From: Asterionellopsis glacialis
Taxonomy: Eukaryota > Bacillariophyta > Plagiogrammaphyceae > Rhaphoneidales > Asterionellopsidaceae
Assembly: GCA_014885115.2 (NCBI GenBank)
Contig: WKLE02006740.1
Span: 1 to 16,382, forward strand
Direction: 5' to 3'
DNA length: 16,382 bases
Part shown: one piece after another, positions 8,126-16,382 of the stretch
Layout: each line of letters begins with the position of its first letter
Numbering within the stretch: the first letter of the stretch is position 1
Position numbers and translations under genes: made by a program
Notes under the pieces: generated by a model
What the model was told of the DNA's origin: nothing
Seen by the model: the letters and a program-made list of their open reading frames with translations, nothing else
Databases searched by the model: none

Positions 8126-9856
8126 ACCCAAAGGAATGGTTGCAGGAAACTATGTCGTGTTCGTTGTAACAAGGAGAGAACTCGAAAAATAATAGTTTCC
8201 TGAAAATTGGGGACCGGAACGTTATTTTATGTTTGATTTCCTGGAGTACGCTTTAGTCGATAGTAACCCGAATTGTCTAATGCAGGGGTTTTGGTAATGA
8301 AAGCGTAAGAGGACCCCTGGGGACAGGTAATTATTTTTTGTTCATTCGCCAGAAAGAAAAAGGGGTGAAGGTTCTAATGTAGTATCTTAGCTTTCTACTC
8401 ACATGGTTTCTGATAGGAAACGAACTCCCCTCCTCTGCCCTTCTGTGTCCGCGAAGAACAGAACTCTGGAACTCTAACTGGCAAAACGAGAACCCCCCTT
8501 TTTAAAAGGAAATAAAGGAAGAACTCAAAGAAGGTCATCAGTCATGATGTCGCACGTTGAATCAGACTTGAATCATTACGCAAAATCGCGAAGTCACGTG
8601 GAGTACGACATGCTCAGATGGAACAAGTGCTTGTAGTTTGTGGTACTGCAAGGGTACAAGAACATCACTTCAAAAGTCAGTATGATTTTCTACGAGGAAA
8701 TAAGACTCTACGTCAAATTCATACCACGACAGTCTGGATTGATGTGTTCCAGGGAAACGAAACGTTCCATCCTGCTTCAATGCGAAGGAAAACATTCATA
8801 CTTGAACTTCAATGTTGAATTGAACTAGGACCTACTCAGCATGTGAGTACCACTGGCTTGCAAGGGGCTATCGGCGGGCTTGGGATGATACTATGGATTC
8901 AAAATATCCTTTGTACAGTCTTTCTACATAAAATATGATCTTTAGTGACGCATGTTGCAGTGTAAACTGACGTGGTACGAGTTGAAAAACATTCTGTAAG
9001 AGAAATCTGGTAAAGTATCAAGCATTGTTAATAATCCTGTATGTGAGACGAAAAACGACAACATTAAAGGCTGTACCAGGTAATCGTGATTTAGTTGAAT
9101 CCATCCATCGGTCGTGGATGCCCTTATGCCGATTCAGCCAATGGTTGTATCGACTTGTGATTCCTACAGGGATCTCGTACTGTGAAAATCTTCGAGTATA
9201 AAAGCCTTATTTTCTTTACTTCACACACCTTGAAATTTAAGGATCGCATTTTGAGATGCATACCAGAGTGAAATAACAGCGCCTGATAAGGAAAAGACAA
9301 GTTCAACACAAGTACATTTGGTATAGTTCAACGAGTCCCAGGTACACTTGGTATCCAACAAACTGAACAGATTGATTCGCATGAAGGAGCCAATCAAATT
9401 GGCTTTAAAATTATTATTTAACATTGTAAATGTCGCAAAGGTGTTCTACATCCAGTTGAAGTTTGTGAGGAAAGACCAGCTGTTGTATAAAAATTGGAGA
9501 AATGAAACAGCCCTTACTTCTAAAAATGATACTACTTTTATATGTAAAAACAGCTGGTACACTATAATAAATAGTAATTAAAACGAACATTAAATCAGTG
9601 CAAGACGTACTGGATTTTCACAGAAAACACAAGAGATATTCAACTGAAGACAAGCTCCAGAACGAAAACTGGGTAAGCAAAAAATAGCTTCTCCGACCAT
9701 TTTCGATTTTTATATTGTTTTTTTTTACAATTTTACATCTTGCAAATCCGTGTCCCTGTATCAACATCATTATCTCGTACTCCTGTGTTTACATGCCATT
9801 ATTTTCACTCTCAAGCACAAACAAGTAATACAATCACAAACAAGAAGCATCAAAAC
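8126..9856. other. Intergenic region, no convincing gene
   Basis: Only short open frames are present. The best, ATG at 8618 to stop at 8818 (66 codons, plus), resembles nothing I know and is overlapped by an equally open frame, so I do not call it. A CACGTG core lies at 8595-8600. CpG frequency is normal, unlike the relics to the left. The last few hundred bases before 9857 are AT-rich and presumably hold the promoter and 5' UTR of the next gene; a TATA-like tataaaaa lies near 9485-9492, too far upstream to be assigned with confidence. Confidence 0.5.
9300..9354. repeat. Diverged tandem duplication of about 25-30 bp
   Basis: Unit one (9300-9324) and unit two (9325-9354) both begin agttcaac and both end with a gtaca(t/c)ttggtat block (9312-9324 and 9342-9354). 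They differ by a short insertion and point changes in between. This looks like an old tandem duplication with no visible function. Confidence 0.55.
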
Positions 9857-10666
9857 ATGATGACGCCTGCTGTTTCAATTTTCTTACCAGCAACAACAAC
9901 AACAACAACAAGAGACGTCCCTCCAACAACCTTTGTTACCGACGAAGACCATAAACAACTTCAACAGCAAGAATTACCCGTATTAATGAGTGATGATGAA
10001 AGCACAGCCACAAAACCTCAACATCAACACAAAAGCATGAAACAAGTGCGATTTGATGATGTTGTAGATGTTTCTACCATCACTCCACCATCGTCACCAC
10101 CGCCCACCGGATCATCAGACAGCGACAACAGCCATGACGAAAATAGTACAGTTGAATTTTGGTATACTTCCGAAGAATTAACCTGTATCCGCCGTAGTTT
10201 GGTAAACGACTTGAGTCATTACAGACGTTTCTTTGAAGAATGCGGTGGAAATACGAATAAAAACGCGATGATTGATGAAACACAATATTGTGTACGTGGT
10301 GTGGAACATCATTTATGCAAGGATGTCGTATTTGAAAAACGAAGAAAGGTCCGAAGTGCTATTGAAGGGACTTTGACAACTCAACTTCAATTAAAAGCAG
10401 CCGGTATTGCTGATCCAGCATTATTCCTGCAAACCATTTACAGTATATCAGCATCATGGGCATCGGAAGACGCACGTGTGCGTGGTTCTGCAGATGCTGC
10501 TGATGCGATCAAAATATATTTAGAATTAGCTACTGAAGCTGCTGACGATAATCAAGTCACAACAACACCAAAACACTCTTTAGATGACGACTCTCATCAA
10601 GAAGAAGAACAAACAAGACAAACATTATCAAAAAATATCAGCTACAAGAGAAGGAGAGTATCTTAA
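9857..10666 (+). CDS. Conserved hypothetical protein, stramenopile/diatom type, probably nuclear
   Basis: The frame is open from 9740, but its first potential start there is TTG. The first ATG pair begins at 9857 in a good context (aac before ATG), giving 269 residues. The N-terminal third is low-complexity: a Thr6 run encoded by an ACA repeat (about residues 12-17), a Gln-rich stretch, and a VRFDDVVDV element near 64-72. The conserved-looking core runs from about 101 to 220 and contains FWYTSEE (101-107), a CVRGVEHHL motif (145-153), a basic helix RRKVRSAIEGTLTTQLQ (162-178), an AGIADPALF segment (182-190) and an Ala-rich end (RGSADAADA). Proteins with this order (W-Y...E-E, R-G-x-E, basic helix with Q, then A-rich) recur in diatom genomes as I recall; no biochemical role is known to me. 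KRRRVS at the extreme C-terminus could be a nuclear localisation signal. No intron is needed. Confidence 0.85.
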   Translation: MMTPAVSIFLPATTTTTTRDVPPTTFVTDEDHKQLQQQELPVLMSDDESTATKPQHQHKSMKQVRFDDVVDVSTITPPSSPPPTGSSDSDNSHDENSTVEFWYTSEELTCIRRSLVNDLSHYRRFFEECGGNTNKNAMIDETQYCVRGVEHHLCKDVVFEKRRKVRSAIEGTLTTQLQLKAAGIADPALFLQTIYSISASWASEDARVRGSADAADAIKIYLELATEAADDNQVTTTPKHSLDDDSHQEEEQTRQTLSKNISYKRRRVS

Positions 10667-11300
10667 GAAGCATAAGAACGATAACACTCGTAAAATTTTG
10701 GGTTATATTTTATTTTTAAAATCAAACGCTATCATAATATAACACTCTAACATAAACTCTCTCTAGCTAGACAAATATCTTGTAAATCAAACAAACCAAA
10801 CCCACGAAAAAAAACTATTTTTTCAAATGCAGTGTTAAATTTACGAGTGCTGTAATGTTGGAATGTTTTTTCTGTCTGTTTATCATTATTTATTATTTAA
10901 TACACAGCTGTTAGCCTTACACCCATGTGTCCACAGGCGTTCCGGTAACATGATGCTCTAAAGGGGAATAGAAATCCAGATTTCATGTTGCATCGCCGAG
11001 ACTACTTTTGCACGCTGTAGTCTACCCACAAAACAAGAATCGTATCACTCTAGTGATATCTTTTTAATTAACATTACACCCTACACAGGAAAAAACACAT
11101 ACTGTACTTGATAATCCAAAAACATTCTAATACAGTTTTTCTACTAAAATCTCCGCACATAATTGATATATATGTTGATATACCAGGTAGACAACACTAT
11201 CCTTCCTACTAAACTCGTTTCGTACCATGTAGGTTTCTGTCATCAATCTGCAGTAGTGTAAAAACAATACCTCCGCAATGGCGTTGTCTTGTTAAAATTT

Positions 11301-11332
11301 TTATATATATTATTATTATTTATTTATTATTA
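11301..11332. repeat. AT-rich simple repeat (TA/TTA/TTTA)
   Basis: A run of alternating TA followed by TAT and TTTAT units, without G or C. It is a typical intergenic microsatellite, probably variable in length between strains. Confidence 0.7.
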
Positions 11333-12516
11333 CATTCACCAACAACGTTAGCATCTAGTCGTGTTCGCAACTTCATGTTGTACCTGGTAAGGCACCTACT
11401 TCCTACGATTAGCAATTTCAGAAAGAGTATGCTATTTTCCGTCTTCTATTTTTTCCCCGTTTAATGGAGCTCTTTCCCTCCCTCTCTCATCCTAGTCCTA
11501 ACCCCACAAGCACCGGACCTAAGGTACGCCTTGAGAAGGCCATCTGCCTCAACATCCAATTCATTTTTATATGAAAATAGGACTAAGATGATAGAGTGAT
11601 ACAAGTAAGAATGCTCTCAAGGAAAGCTATTGTCTCTACATCCTACCGCATGTTAGTCCTCTCTAGTAACATCTCTAGAGTAGGCCTATTAATTATCTTG
11701 CAATATGCTAGTTCTCATGTCATAGAAAAGACATTGCGTAACCAAAAAAATCGAAGAAGCGAACTTCTTAAGATACTCCGTATTCAGAAAAGTTCGGTTA
11801 AATATAAAAATAATGTTCAAGTTGCATCCTTATGTTTAAAAAAGCAGAAACTTTTGTACTATTGAGTACAAAGTTGAAAATATCAATAGAAAGTACCACA
11901 ATAGCGTAGCAGAGTTTTTGTATTATGATAAGAATAATCCGGAATGTTAGTTTTATTAATGAGCTTCAATACCGGTTTTTGCTATTAACTATGGTTCCGG
12001 AGAAACTCGTACCGTAAATACAGACAGCAGAAAGTTCTATGAAAATGAAGGATGTTTGCGCGGAAAGGTATCTTGTTTACTTATTCATCTCTCGTCATAT
12101 GATGACGGAAAACGAAGTTACTATTTTCCCGAAAAAGTAGACTTCTTGGAAGTGTAGAGGAGTATCTTGAATTCATATTTTCTCACGGTATATAAATTCG
12201 ATGATACATCATTTGTGGATAATCATGTTATAATTATATTGTTGTGTGTATCAAAAAGCGGTACTCGTGTATTGTACCTTCCCAATTGACTATCGTATTT
12301 ACCCCCTACCCCATTTATTGTCAAAGACCTCGTTAGAAGAAAAAAAAGATCAGCACGTATAATTGACTAGAAACCATTTCCCTTGGTCCTGTACCTTTAA
12401 AGAGGCAAAACTAACATTCGCCTTGATCATTGCATTGTTTTGTTTGTAATCGTACGTCGTACAATACTGTATTCTTTATTGATGAACCAAAAGTCTAATT
12501 TCCGCAAACACTCTTA

Positions 12517-12550
12517 TACTCTAGAGGTACTGCACAAGTACTCTAGAGTA
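12517..12550. repeat. Paired TACTCTAGAG motifs including a perfect 12-bp palindrome
   Basis: tactctagag occurs at 12517-12526 and again at 12539-12548, where it is extended to the perfect palindrome tactctagagta (12539-12550). Between them lies aggtactg, also found twice upstream of the neighbouring minus-strand gene (13876-13882, and partly 13887-13892). The pair lies about 335 bases beyond that gene's stop codon. Function unknown. Confidence 0.5.
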
Positions 12551-12883
12551 GTTCAAAGGCACAAGAGTATAATGTCAATTCTACAATCACGACAACATAC
12601 ATGTATGTCAAGTCGAATGATAACTAGACATAACTTTTAGAAAAGACCAACGAATCATGATGGTGTGTAACAGTCTCTGTGTCGAGAAACAAACCAAGAA
12701 AATACATGCATGGAACATTTATAAAGCCTGGATAATTCTTTATTCACCTAAAACTTTTGTTTCTTCTAAAATATTTTCAAATGTACGTATACTACATCAC
12801 TCTACGGTGTAGCTTACTGTGCTCTTCTAAACTTTTTCTCTCTATATATAATGATGCGCCAAGTACGAACGACCAAACGAGAT

Positions 12884-13594
12884 TTACTTTTTCTTGGGAG
12901 GTGCACCAGGTAAACTTTCACAAGGAATTCCGTCATTGTTTCCATCAAGTCGTGCTACATCACCATACAAGGGGAAATATTTATCATACCATGCCTTTGC
13001 TTCCTTGTAATCTTTAAAATCAGGACAATTTTTAACATCACCTGGATTTTCTAATTTTGTTGTTGTCGTCATTGTGCTAGTACTAGAAGTAGATGTTTTT
13101 GTAGGTGCCACCGCTGGTGTTGTTGTTTTTAAAGTTGTCGTCGTAGCAGATGGTGTAGTGGTGGTAGTAGTAGTAGTAGTAGTCGTCTTGGAAGCAGGAA
13201 CAGCAGTTGTTGTAGTTGTTTTTGTAGATGATGATGTTGAGGATTTTCCTGTATCCGTCTGATTCGTCGTCGCCGCATTAGCTGGTAATACCGTTCCAAA
13301 AAGAGTTGACCCGGTAGTACCCATTGCAATAGCACCAAGAGAGGAGACAAATTGACGACGTTTCATCATAGGCTGCTCCGTAGGTCGTTGCGAATCGACA
13401 CAATTATGATCTTTTTGAGCTTTTAGTTGTGTCACATGTTGACTAGGAAAGGTTGGAATCTCAGTCAATGCGAATGTCTTACTGTTCAGAGTAAATGCGT
13501 CCACTTTGTTATTATTATTTGTGAGAAGAAACGATGTTGCCATGAAAGTTAACAACAGTGTTGATACATAACGACGAGCACAACCGATTTTCAT
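12884..13594 (-). CDS. Thylakoid-lumen-targeted protein with C-terminal Excalibur-like calcium-binding motif
   Basis: 236 residues, intronless, ATG with A at -3. Targeting is tripartite. Residues about 10-33 form a signal peptide ending KVDA, with Phe34 directly after it (VDA|FTLN), matching the A|F junction used by diatom plastid proteins. Residues 34-78 are a Ser/Thr/Lys-containing transit segment. MKRRQFVSSLGAIAMG with Arg79-Arg80, a hydrophobic run and LPANA|A (cleavage after about 107) is a textbook twin-arginine lumen signal. Residues 108-180 are a Thr-rich linker with an 11-Thr run (137-147). The C-terminus (about 184-230) has NCPDFKDYKEAKAWYDKY, then DGNNDGIPCE (217-226). This matches the Excalibur consensus D-x-D-x-D-G-x-x-C-E with Asn at the third position and a partner Cys190. 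Excalibur domains are mainly known from bacterial surface and secreted proteins and are thought to bind calcium. The specific role is unknown. Targeting is very likely; the domain call rests on the motif. Confidence 0.88.
   Translation of the reverse strand: MKIGCARRYVSTLLLTFMATSFLLTNNNNKVDAFTLNSKTFALTEIPTFPSQHVTQLKAQKDHNCVDSQRPTEQPMMKRRQFVSSLGAIAMGTTGSTLFGTVLPANAATTNQTDTGKSSTSSSTKTTTTTAVPASKTTTTTTTTTTTPSATTTTLKTTTPAVAPTKTSTSSTSTMTTTTKLENPGDVKNCPDFKDYKEAKAWYDKYFPLYGDVARLDGNNDGIPCESLPGAPPKKK
13154..13184. repeat. In-frame GTA/GTG (Thr-codon) microsatellite
   Basis: A run of gtag/gtg triplets within the minus-strand gene reads as ACT/ACC codons and encodes the longest Thr tract of the linker. 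Being a pure triplet repeat, it can change length without breaking the frame, so linker length may vary among alleles. Confidence 0.75.
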
Positions 13595-14310
13595 TTTGAG
13601 ATACAGACAGTAATACTTTTGGAAAACAAAGGATAGATTTGAATTTCTTTACTAGTTTTCACTCTCCAGAAAGCTCTCGAATATGAAACCGCTCGTTCCT
13701 AATATGTTGAAATGAAATACAAGTTGGAAAAGGGTGTTGTCGTCGTCGCTTTCTCTAAGAGGATCTTGGTGATGATTCAATCAAACAAGAAAGATGAAAG
13801 ATCGTGCACCGAATGCTGATGACGTATGTTCGGACAAGTTCGGCGCGCGGTAATCAATATGTCGAATGTACCAGAGGTACTGTAGAGGTACTTTTTTCTA
13901 CTGATATGATATTATTAATTATTACAGATGGGGTTTTAGTTTGCTGATTTGAGTGTTTAGGGATCGAGATAAGTGTCGTCTCTAAAAACGGGGGGATACT
14001 GTCTGTCTGTACTGGTACATACCGTTAGGGGGGCCTGTATGTACACAGATGTGATATGGGGCGCAGGGGCGCATTATGAACATTTTTTTCTTTCTTGTCG
14101 GCTGCAAAAAAGCAGAAATCTGCGTGAGCATTTTTTTCGGAGAAGGATAAGAAAGGCCTAATAAATGGCAGATGACAGCTCGACGAAAAATCAACTACTA
14201 CTCACCGTCATCACCACCTTGAGCAGTCCAACGAAACTTTGGCTTTCGTTTCATTCAAAGTTGAAATCTCCAGTAGTTTCTAAATTGGCCATAATAACTG
14301 ATTCTCAACA
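13595..14310. promoter_or_regulatory. Shared 5' flank of a divergent gene pair
   Basis: This 716-base stretch separates the start codons of the minus-strand lumen-protein gene and the plus-strand rhodanese gene, so it must hold both promoters and 5' UTRs. Visible elements are a TGACGT hexamer (13820-13825), the tandem agaggtact motif at 13873-13892, and an AT-rich patch around 13905-13927. Open frames at 13973-14161 and 13982-14194 overlap each other on opposite strands and are not credible genes. TGACGT resembles CRE-type bZIP sites reported in CO2/cAMP-responsive diatom promoters, but a single hexamer is weak evidence. Confidence 0.5.
14230..14250 (+). repeat. Hairpin in the probable 5' UTR of the rhodanese gene
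   Basis: aacgaaa (14230-14236) pairs perfectly with tttcgtt (14244-14250) around a 7-base loop, ending 60 bases before the ATG. If transcribed, it would form a small stem-loop in the leader. It could equally be chance in A/T-rich sequence. Confidence 0.35.
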
Positions 14311-16382
14311 ATGAAGATGCTGAAGTTCTTGTTTGCCGCTTCCATCCTTTCCACAGTCTTCGGACAAGAAATCATTACGCCTTCAGAGTTTTACGCGGGT
14401 CTTGTGAATGGTTCCTTTGGTAGGTTGTTACATCGATTTAGTTCGTGCTTTTTGGGGTCTAGAGCACATCAACGGGTTTTCACCTTGATGTCATAAAGAT
14501 ATGTGTTCTAACTCAAAAGGTTCCATGCGTTCGGTCCATTTTCTTGGATAATCTCTCCTCTTTTTTTTGTTTCAGATGCTGTTCTGGACATTCGTAGATT
14601 TGATGAATGGGAATCAGGCCATGTAAGTCAAATTTTATTTCTGCGTAACTTTTGTGCACAAGCTTTATTCATATATGGAATTTTCATTGTACGCACACAC
14701 CCGCATCCTGCTTTCCACCACAATTGTCCTTCTATTTGTCATTCATCTCGTTGCGAATTCAACTAACAAACAATCACTTTTTTGGGGGTGGGGGTTGTCC
14801 GTGGTATGCATGCATCATATATATGTATCGTACAAGAACAGGTTCCAAACGCTACGTTTGTAGAAAACTTGGCATCGTTATCATCCGTACCTGATAATGT
14901 GTTGGGTTGTGAAGGATCATGCCGTACGATCGTAGTTTATTGTCGTACTGGAAATCGAGCTGTAGGGGGAATCAATTTATTACTGGAGAATGGCTTTAAT
15001 GGAACTATCTATAATGGTCTTGGTGTAACTCAGTGGACAGGAGCAGGTATGTACGAATCACAGTACTGACTGTAGTGCGTAAGCTGTGGTTGTTGTACTC
15101 TAGAACAACTTTGGAGATGTTTGTTTTACACGCATATTACAATAAGAATACTGAACTGTAGTAGCAGATTGGGAGTGATGATGGGGTCGGGTATGACACC
15201 TTTGTATATATATCTGAATGTCTACTATATTGTTTATTCTGTAAAGTGAACATTGTGGTCTAACACTTGTTTGATCTTTTTAAAAAAAAACTTTGATTGC
15301 TTTATCTTTGTAGGGTATGCTTTGGTAAACACAGAATCTGTACCACCCTCTTGTTTTACAGAATCGGGCGAAACTCTTTCTTGCAGTGAAAGTGAAATAC
15401 CGTCCACGACACCAACAAGTGCTTCCTCTGAAGTACCCTCGGTGACACCTACAAAGGAATCTTCTGAATCACCATCCACGACACCAACAAAGGAACCTTC
15501 TGAAGCACCCTCCATGACACCAACAAAGGAACCTTCTGAAGCATCTACCCCGATACCAACAAAGAAACCTTCTGAAACACCACCAACACCAACACCTGTT
15601 GCTACTCTATCACCGGAAGACTTTTATGAAGGAATCATGTCCAATTCGTAAGTGTAATGTTCTAGCTCTAGAGAGAGCTTTGTATCCGTATACTGTATGC
15701 ACCCATTTGTCAATATTGACTCTAAATCATTGTTTTTCTTTTTGCCTTTTTGCCTTTTTTAAAATAATGTTTGTGTCTATTATAACATTGGACCATAGTT
15801 TTGATGCAATTTTAGATGTTCGCACTCAAGGTGAATGGAATGCAGGACATGTAAGTTTAGATATTTTTTGTCACTCTATGTTTTGTGATATAAACTGCTT
15901 CGACCATGTCTCTAGAATGGTCTTGTATCAAATAATTATGATATCTTATTTTGTCCTTTTCAATACTGTCTGTGTATGTACAAAATTTATACTGTATCAT
16001 TTACAACACATCAGATTCCAAATGCAACCTTTGTTAATAATTTAGGGAGTCAAACAAGTATTCCAGAAGAACTCATGCCATGTAAAGGTGTTTGTAATAC
16101 AATTGTGGTATACTGTGCTTCTGGAGCTCGTGCGGGACAGGCAATCAATTTGTTACTTGAAAAGGGATTTCAAGGTACTATATACAATGGTTTGGGAGTT
16201 AGTAATTGGATGGATGCAGGATATGATTTAGTTACTACTCCATCTGTTGCGACTGTTTGTCAGGACAACAACAACAACCTCGGGGCGCAAGCAACGACAC
16301 GTAGTGAAAATTTTCCCTGTCGCCAAGAAAGTAACGACGATGAGACAGATCCTACTTCGGACAGTGTTACCGCAAGTTTCAT
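14311..16382 (+). CDS. Secreted tandem rhodanese-domain protein, spliced, 3' end beyond the window
   Basis: Exons: 14311-14419, 14576-14622, 14842-15046, 15314-15647, 15799-15850, 16015 to beyond 16382. All five introns are GT-AG (donors gtaggt, gtaagt, gtatgt, gtaagt, gtaagt) and joining them keeps one frame for 371 residues without a stop. The start ATG has an in-frame TGA only four codons upstream. Residues 1-18 are a signal peptide (cleavage near VFG|Q). Rhodanese domain 1 (about 21-130) has ITPSEFY, DAVLDIRRFDEWESGH, VPNATF and the active-site loop CRTGNR with Cys86. A Pro/Thr/Ser/Glu repeat linker (147-215) follows. Domain 2 (about 217-325) has LSPEDFY, DAILDVRTQGEWNAGH, IPNATF and CASGAR with Cys283. 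Both catalytic Cys and loop Arg are present, so sulfurtransferase-type chemistry is possible; the natural substrate is unknown. Each domain also has a C-x3-C pair (75/79, 272/276). The tail after 325 is Asn/Ser/Asp-rich. Extracellular or cell-wall location is inferred from the leader and linker. Confidence 0.9.
15391..15597 (+). repeat. 36-bp tandem repeat encoding a 12-residue SExPSxTPTKEP linker
   Basis: Five full 36-base units start at 15391, 15427, 15463, 15499 and 15535, with a partial sixth from 15571 to 15597. Each encodes a variant of S-E-x-P-S-x-T-P-T-K-E-P. Units three and four are nearly identical, showing recent unit duplication, while the outer units have diverged. The repeat lies wholly inside exon 4, between the two rhodanese domains. 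Such Thr/Pro/Ser repeats are typical of extended, probably O-glycosylated spacers in diatom surface proteins. Confidence 0.9.

Larger units (their letters stand above)
10667..12883. other. Long intergenic region, no gene recognised
   Basis: About 2.2 kb follow without a supported gene on either strand. The first part should be the 3' UTR of the upstream gene and the last part the 3' UTR of the minus-strand gene that ends at 12884. The longest open frames (11596-11865 from GTG; 12440-12640 and 12757-13017, plus) have no recognisable content. No tRNA or other RNA gene was detected by eye. Small structures are a tatcact/agtgata hairpin at 11043-11058, the AT-rich simple repeat and the TCTAGA palindromes listed separately. 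CpG is present at ordinary frequency, so this is not a CpG-decayed relic like those on the left. Confidence 0.5.

Noticed and set aside
8618..8818. 66-codon plus-strand ORF with ATG
   Set aside because: No recognisable motif, an equally open overlapping frame at 8640-8828, and nothing nearby to suggest a transcript.
9740..9856. N-terminal extension of the 269-residue protein by 39 residues
   Set aside because: The extension would start at TTG and has no ATG; the first ATG pair at 9857 has a good context, so the shorter protein is preferred.
11596..11865. 89-codon plus-strand ORF
   Set aside because: It starts at GTG, has a compositionally biased product and no recognisable domain.
13820..13825. 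TGACGT as a CO2/cAMP-responsive element
   Set aside because: A single hexamer is expected several times by chance in a window this size; diatom elements of this kind are usually argued from clusters and expression data.
13973..14194. Overlapping ORFs on both strands in the divergent promoter
   Set aside because: They overlap each other, show no motif, and sit where promoters and leaders of two well-supported genes must lie.
15391..15597. CRISPR-like array
   Set aside because: The 36-base units are contiguous, lack unique spacers and are in frame within exon 4, so they are a coding tandem repeat.
1..16382. tRNA, rRNA or spliceosomal RNA genes
   Set aside because: No T-loop, anticodon-arm or conserved snRNA motif was found by eye on either strand; a covariance-model scan would settle it.

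Overview
The window looks like nuclear DNA of a diatom or a close stramenopile relative. The reasons are: a tripartite plastid/thylakoid-lumen presequence with a Phe at the signal-peptide junction; a secreted protein with a Thr/Pro/Ser-rich 12-residue repeat linker of the kind common in diatom extracellular proteins; short GT-AG introns; a protein family that I associate with diatoms; and a decayed transposon ORF resembling a repetitive diatom family. I cannot name the species.

Layout. (1) 1-3000: a decayed transposable element, whose protein can be followed on the minus strand from about 2999 to 1010 through stops and frameshifts. This stretch is almost free of CpG (4 in 2,940 bases, none between 91 and 2206), a mark of CpG-methylation decay. 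(2) 3202-6237, minus: an intact, intronless inositol-polyphosphate 5-phosphatase with an N-terminal hydrophobic leader and a very long Lys-rich then Asp/Glu-rich extension. (3) About 6646-8037: a second coding relic, plus strand and of unknown family; its first kilobase is also CpG-poor. The phosphatase gene is therefore a CpG-normal island between two CpG-depleted relics. (4) 8038-9856: no convincing gene. (5) 9857-10666, plus: a 269-residue, probably nuclear protein of a conserved but uncharacterised type. (6) 10667-12883: no gene seen. (7) 12884-13594, minus: a protein with ER signal, plastid transit and twin-arginine lumen signal, a Thr-rich linker and a C-terminal Excalibur-like motif. 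(8) 14311 to the window end, plus: a spliced gene with at least six exons, encoding a secreted protein with two rhodanese domains joined by a 36-base tandem repeat; its 3' end lies outside the window.

No operon-like organisation is seen or expected. The only clear gene pair is the divergent one at 12884-13594 / 14311-16382, which shares about 716 bases of 5' flank. Both proteins enter the ER co-translationally, one bound for the thylakoid lumen and one for secretion. Nothing ties the genes into one pathway.

The points most worth a second look are the near-total CpG loss with sharp borders, the Excalibur-like protein addressed to the thylakoid lumen, the tandem rhodanese gene with duplicated and then diverged introns, and TCTAGA-bearing hairpins in four of its five introns.
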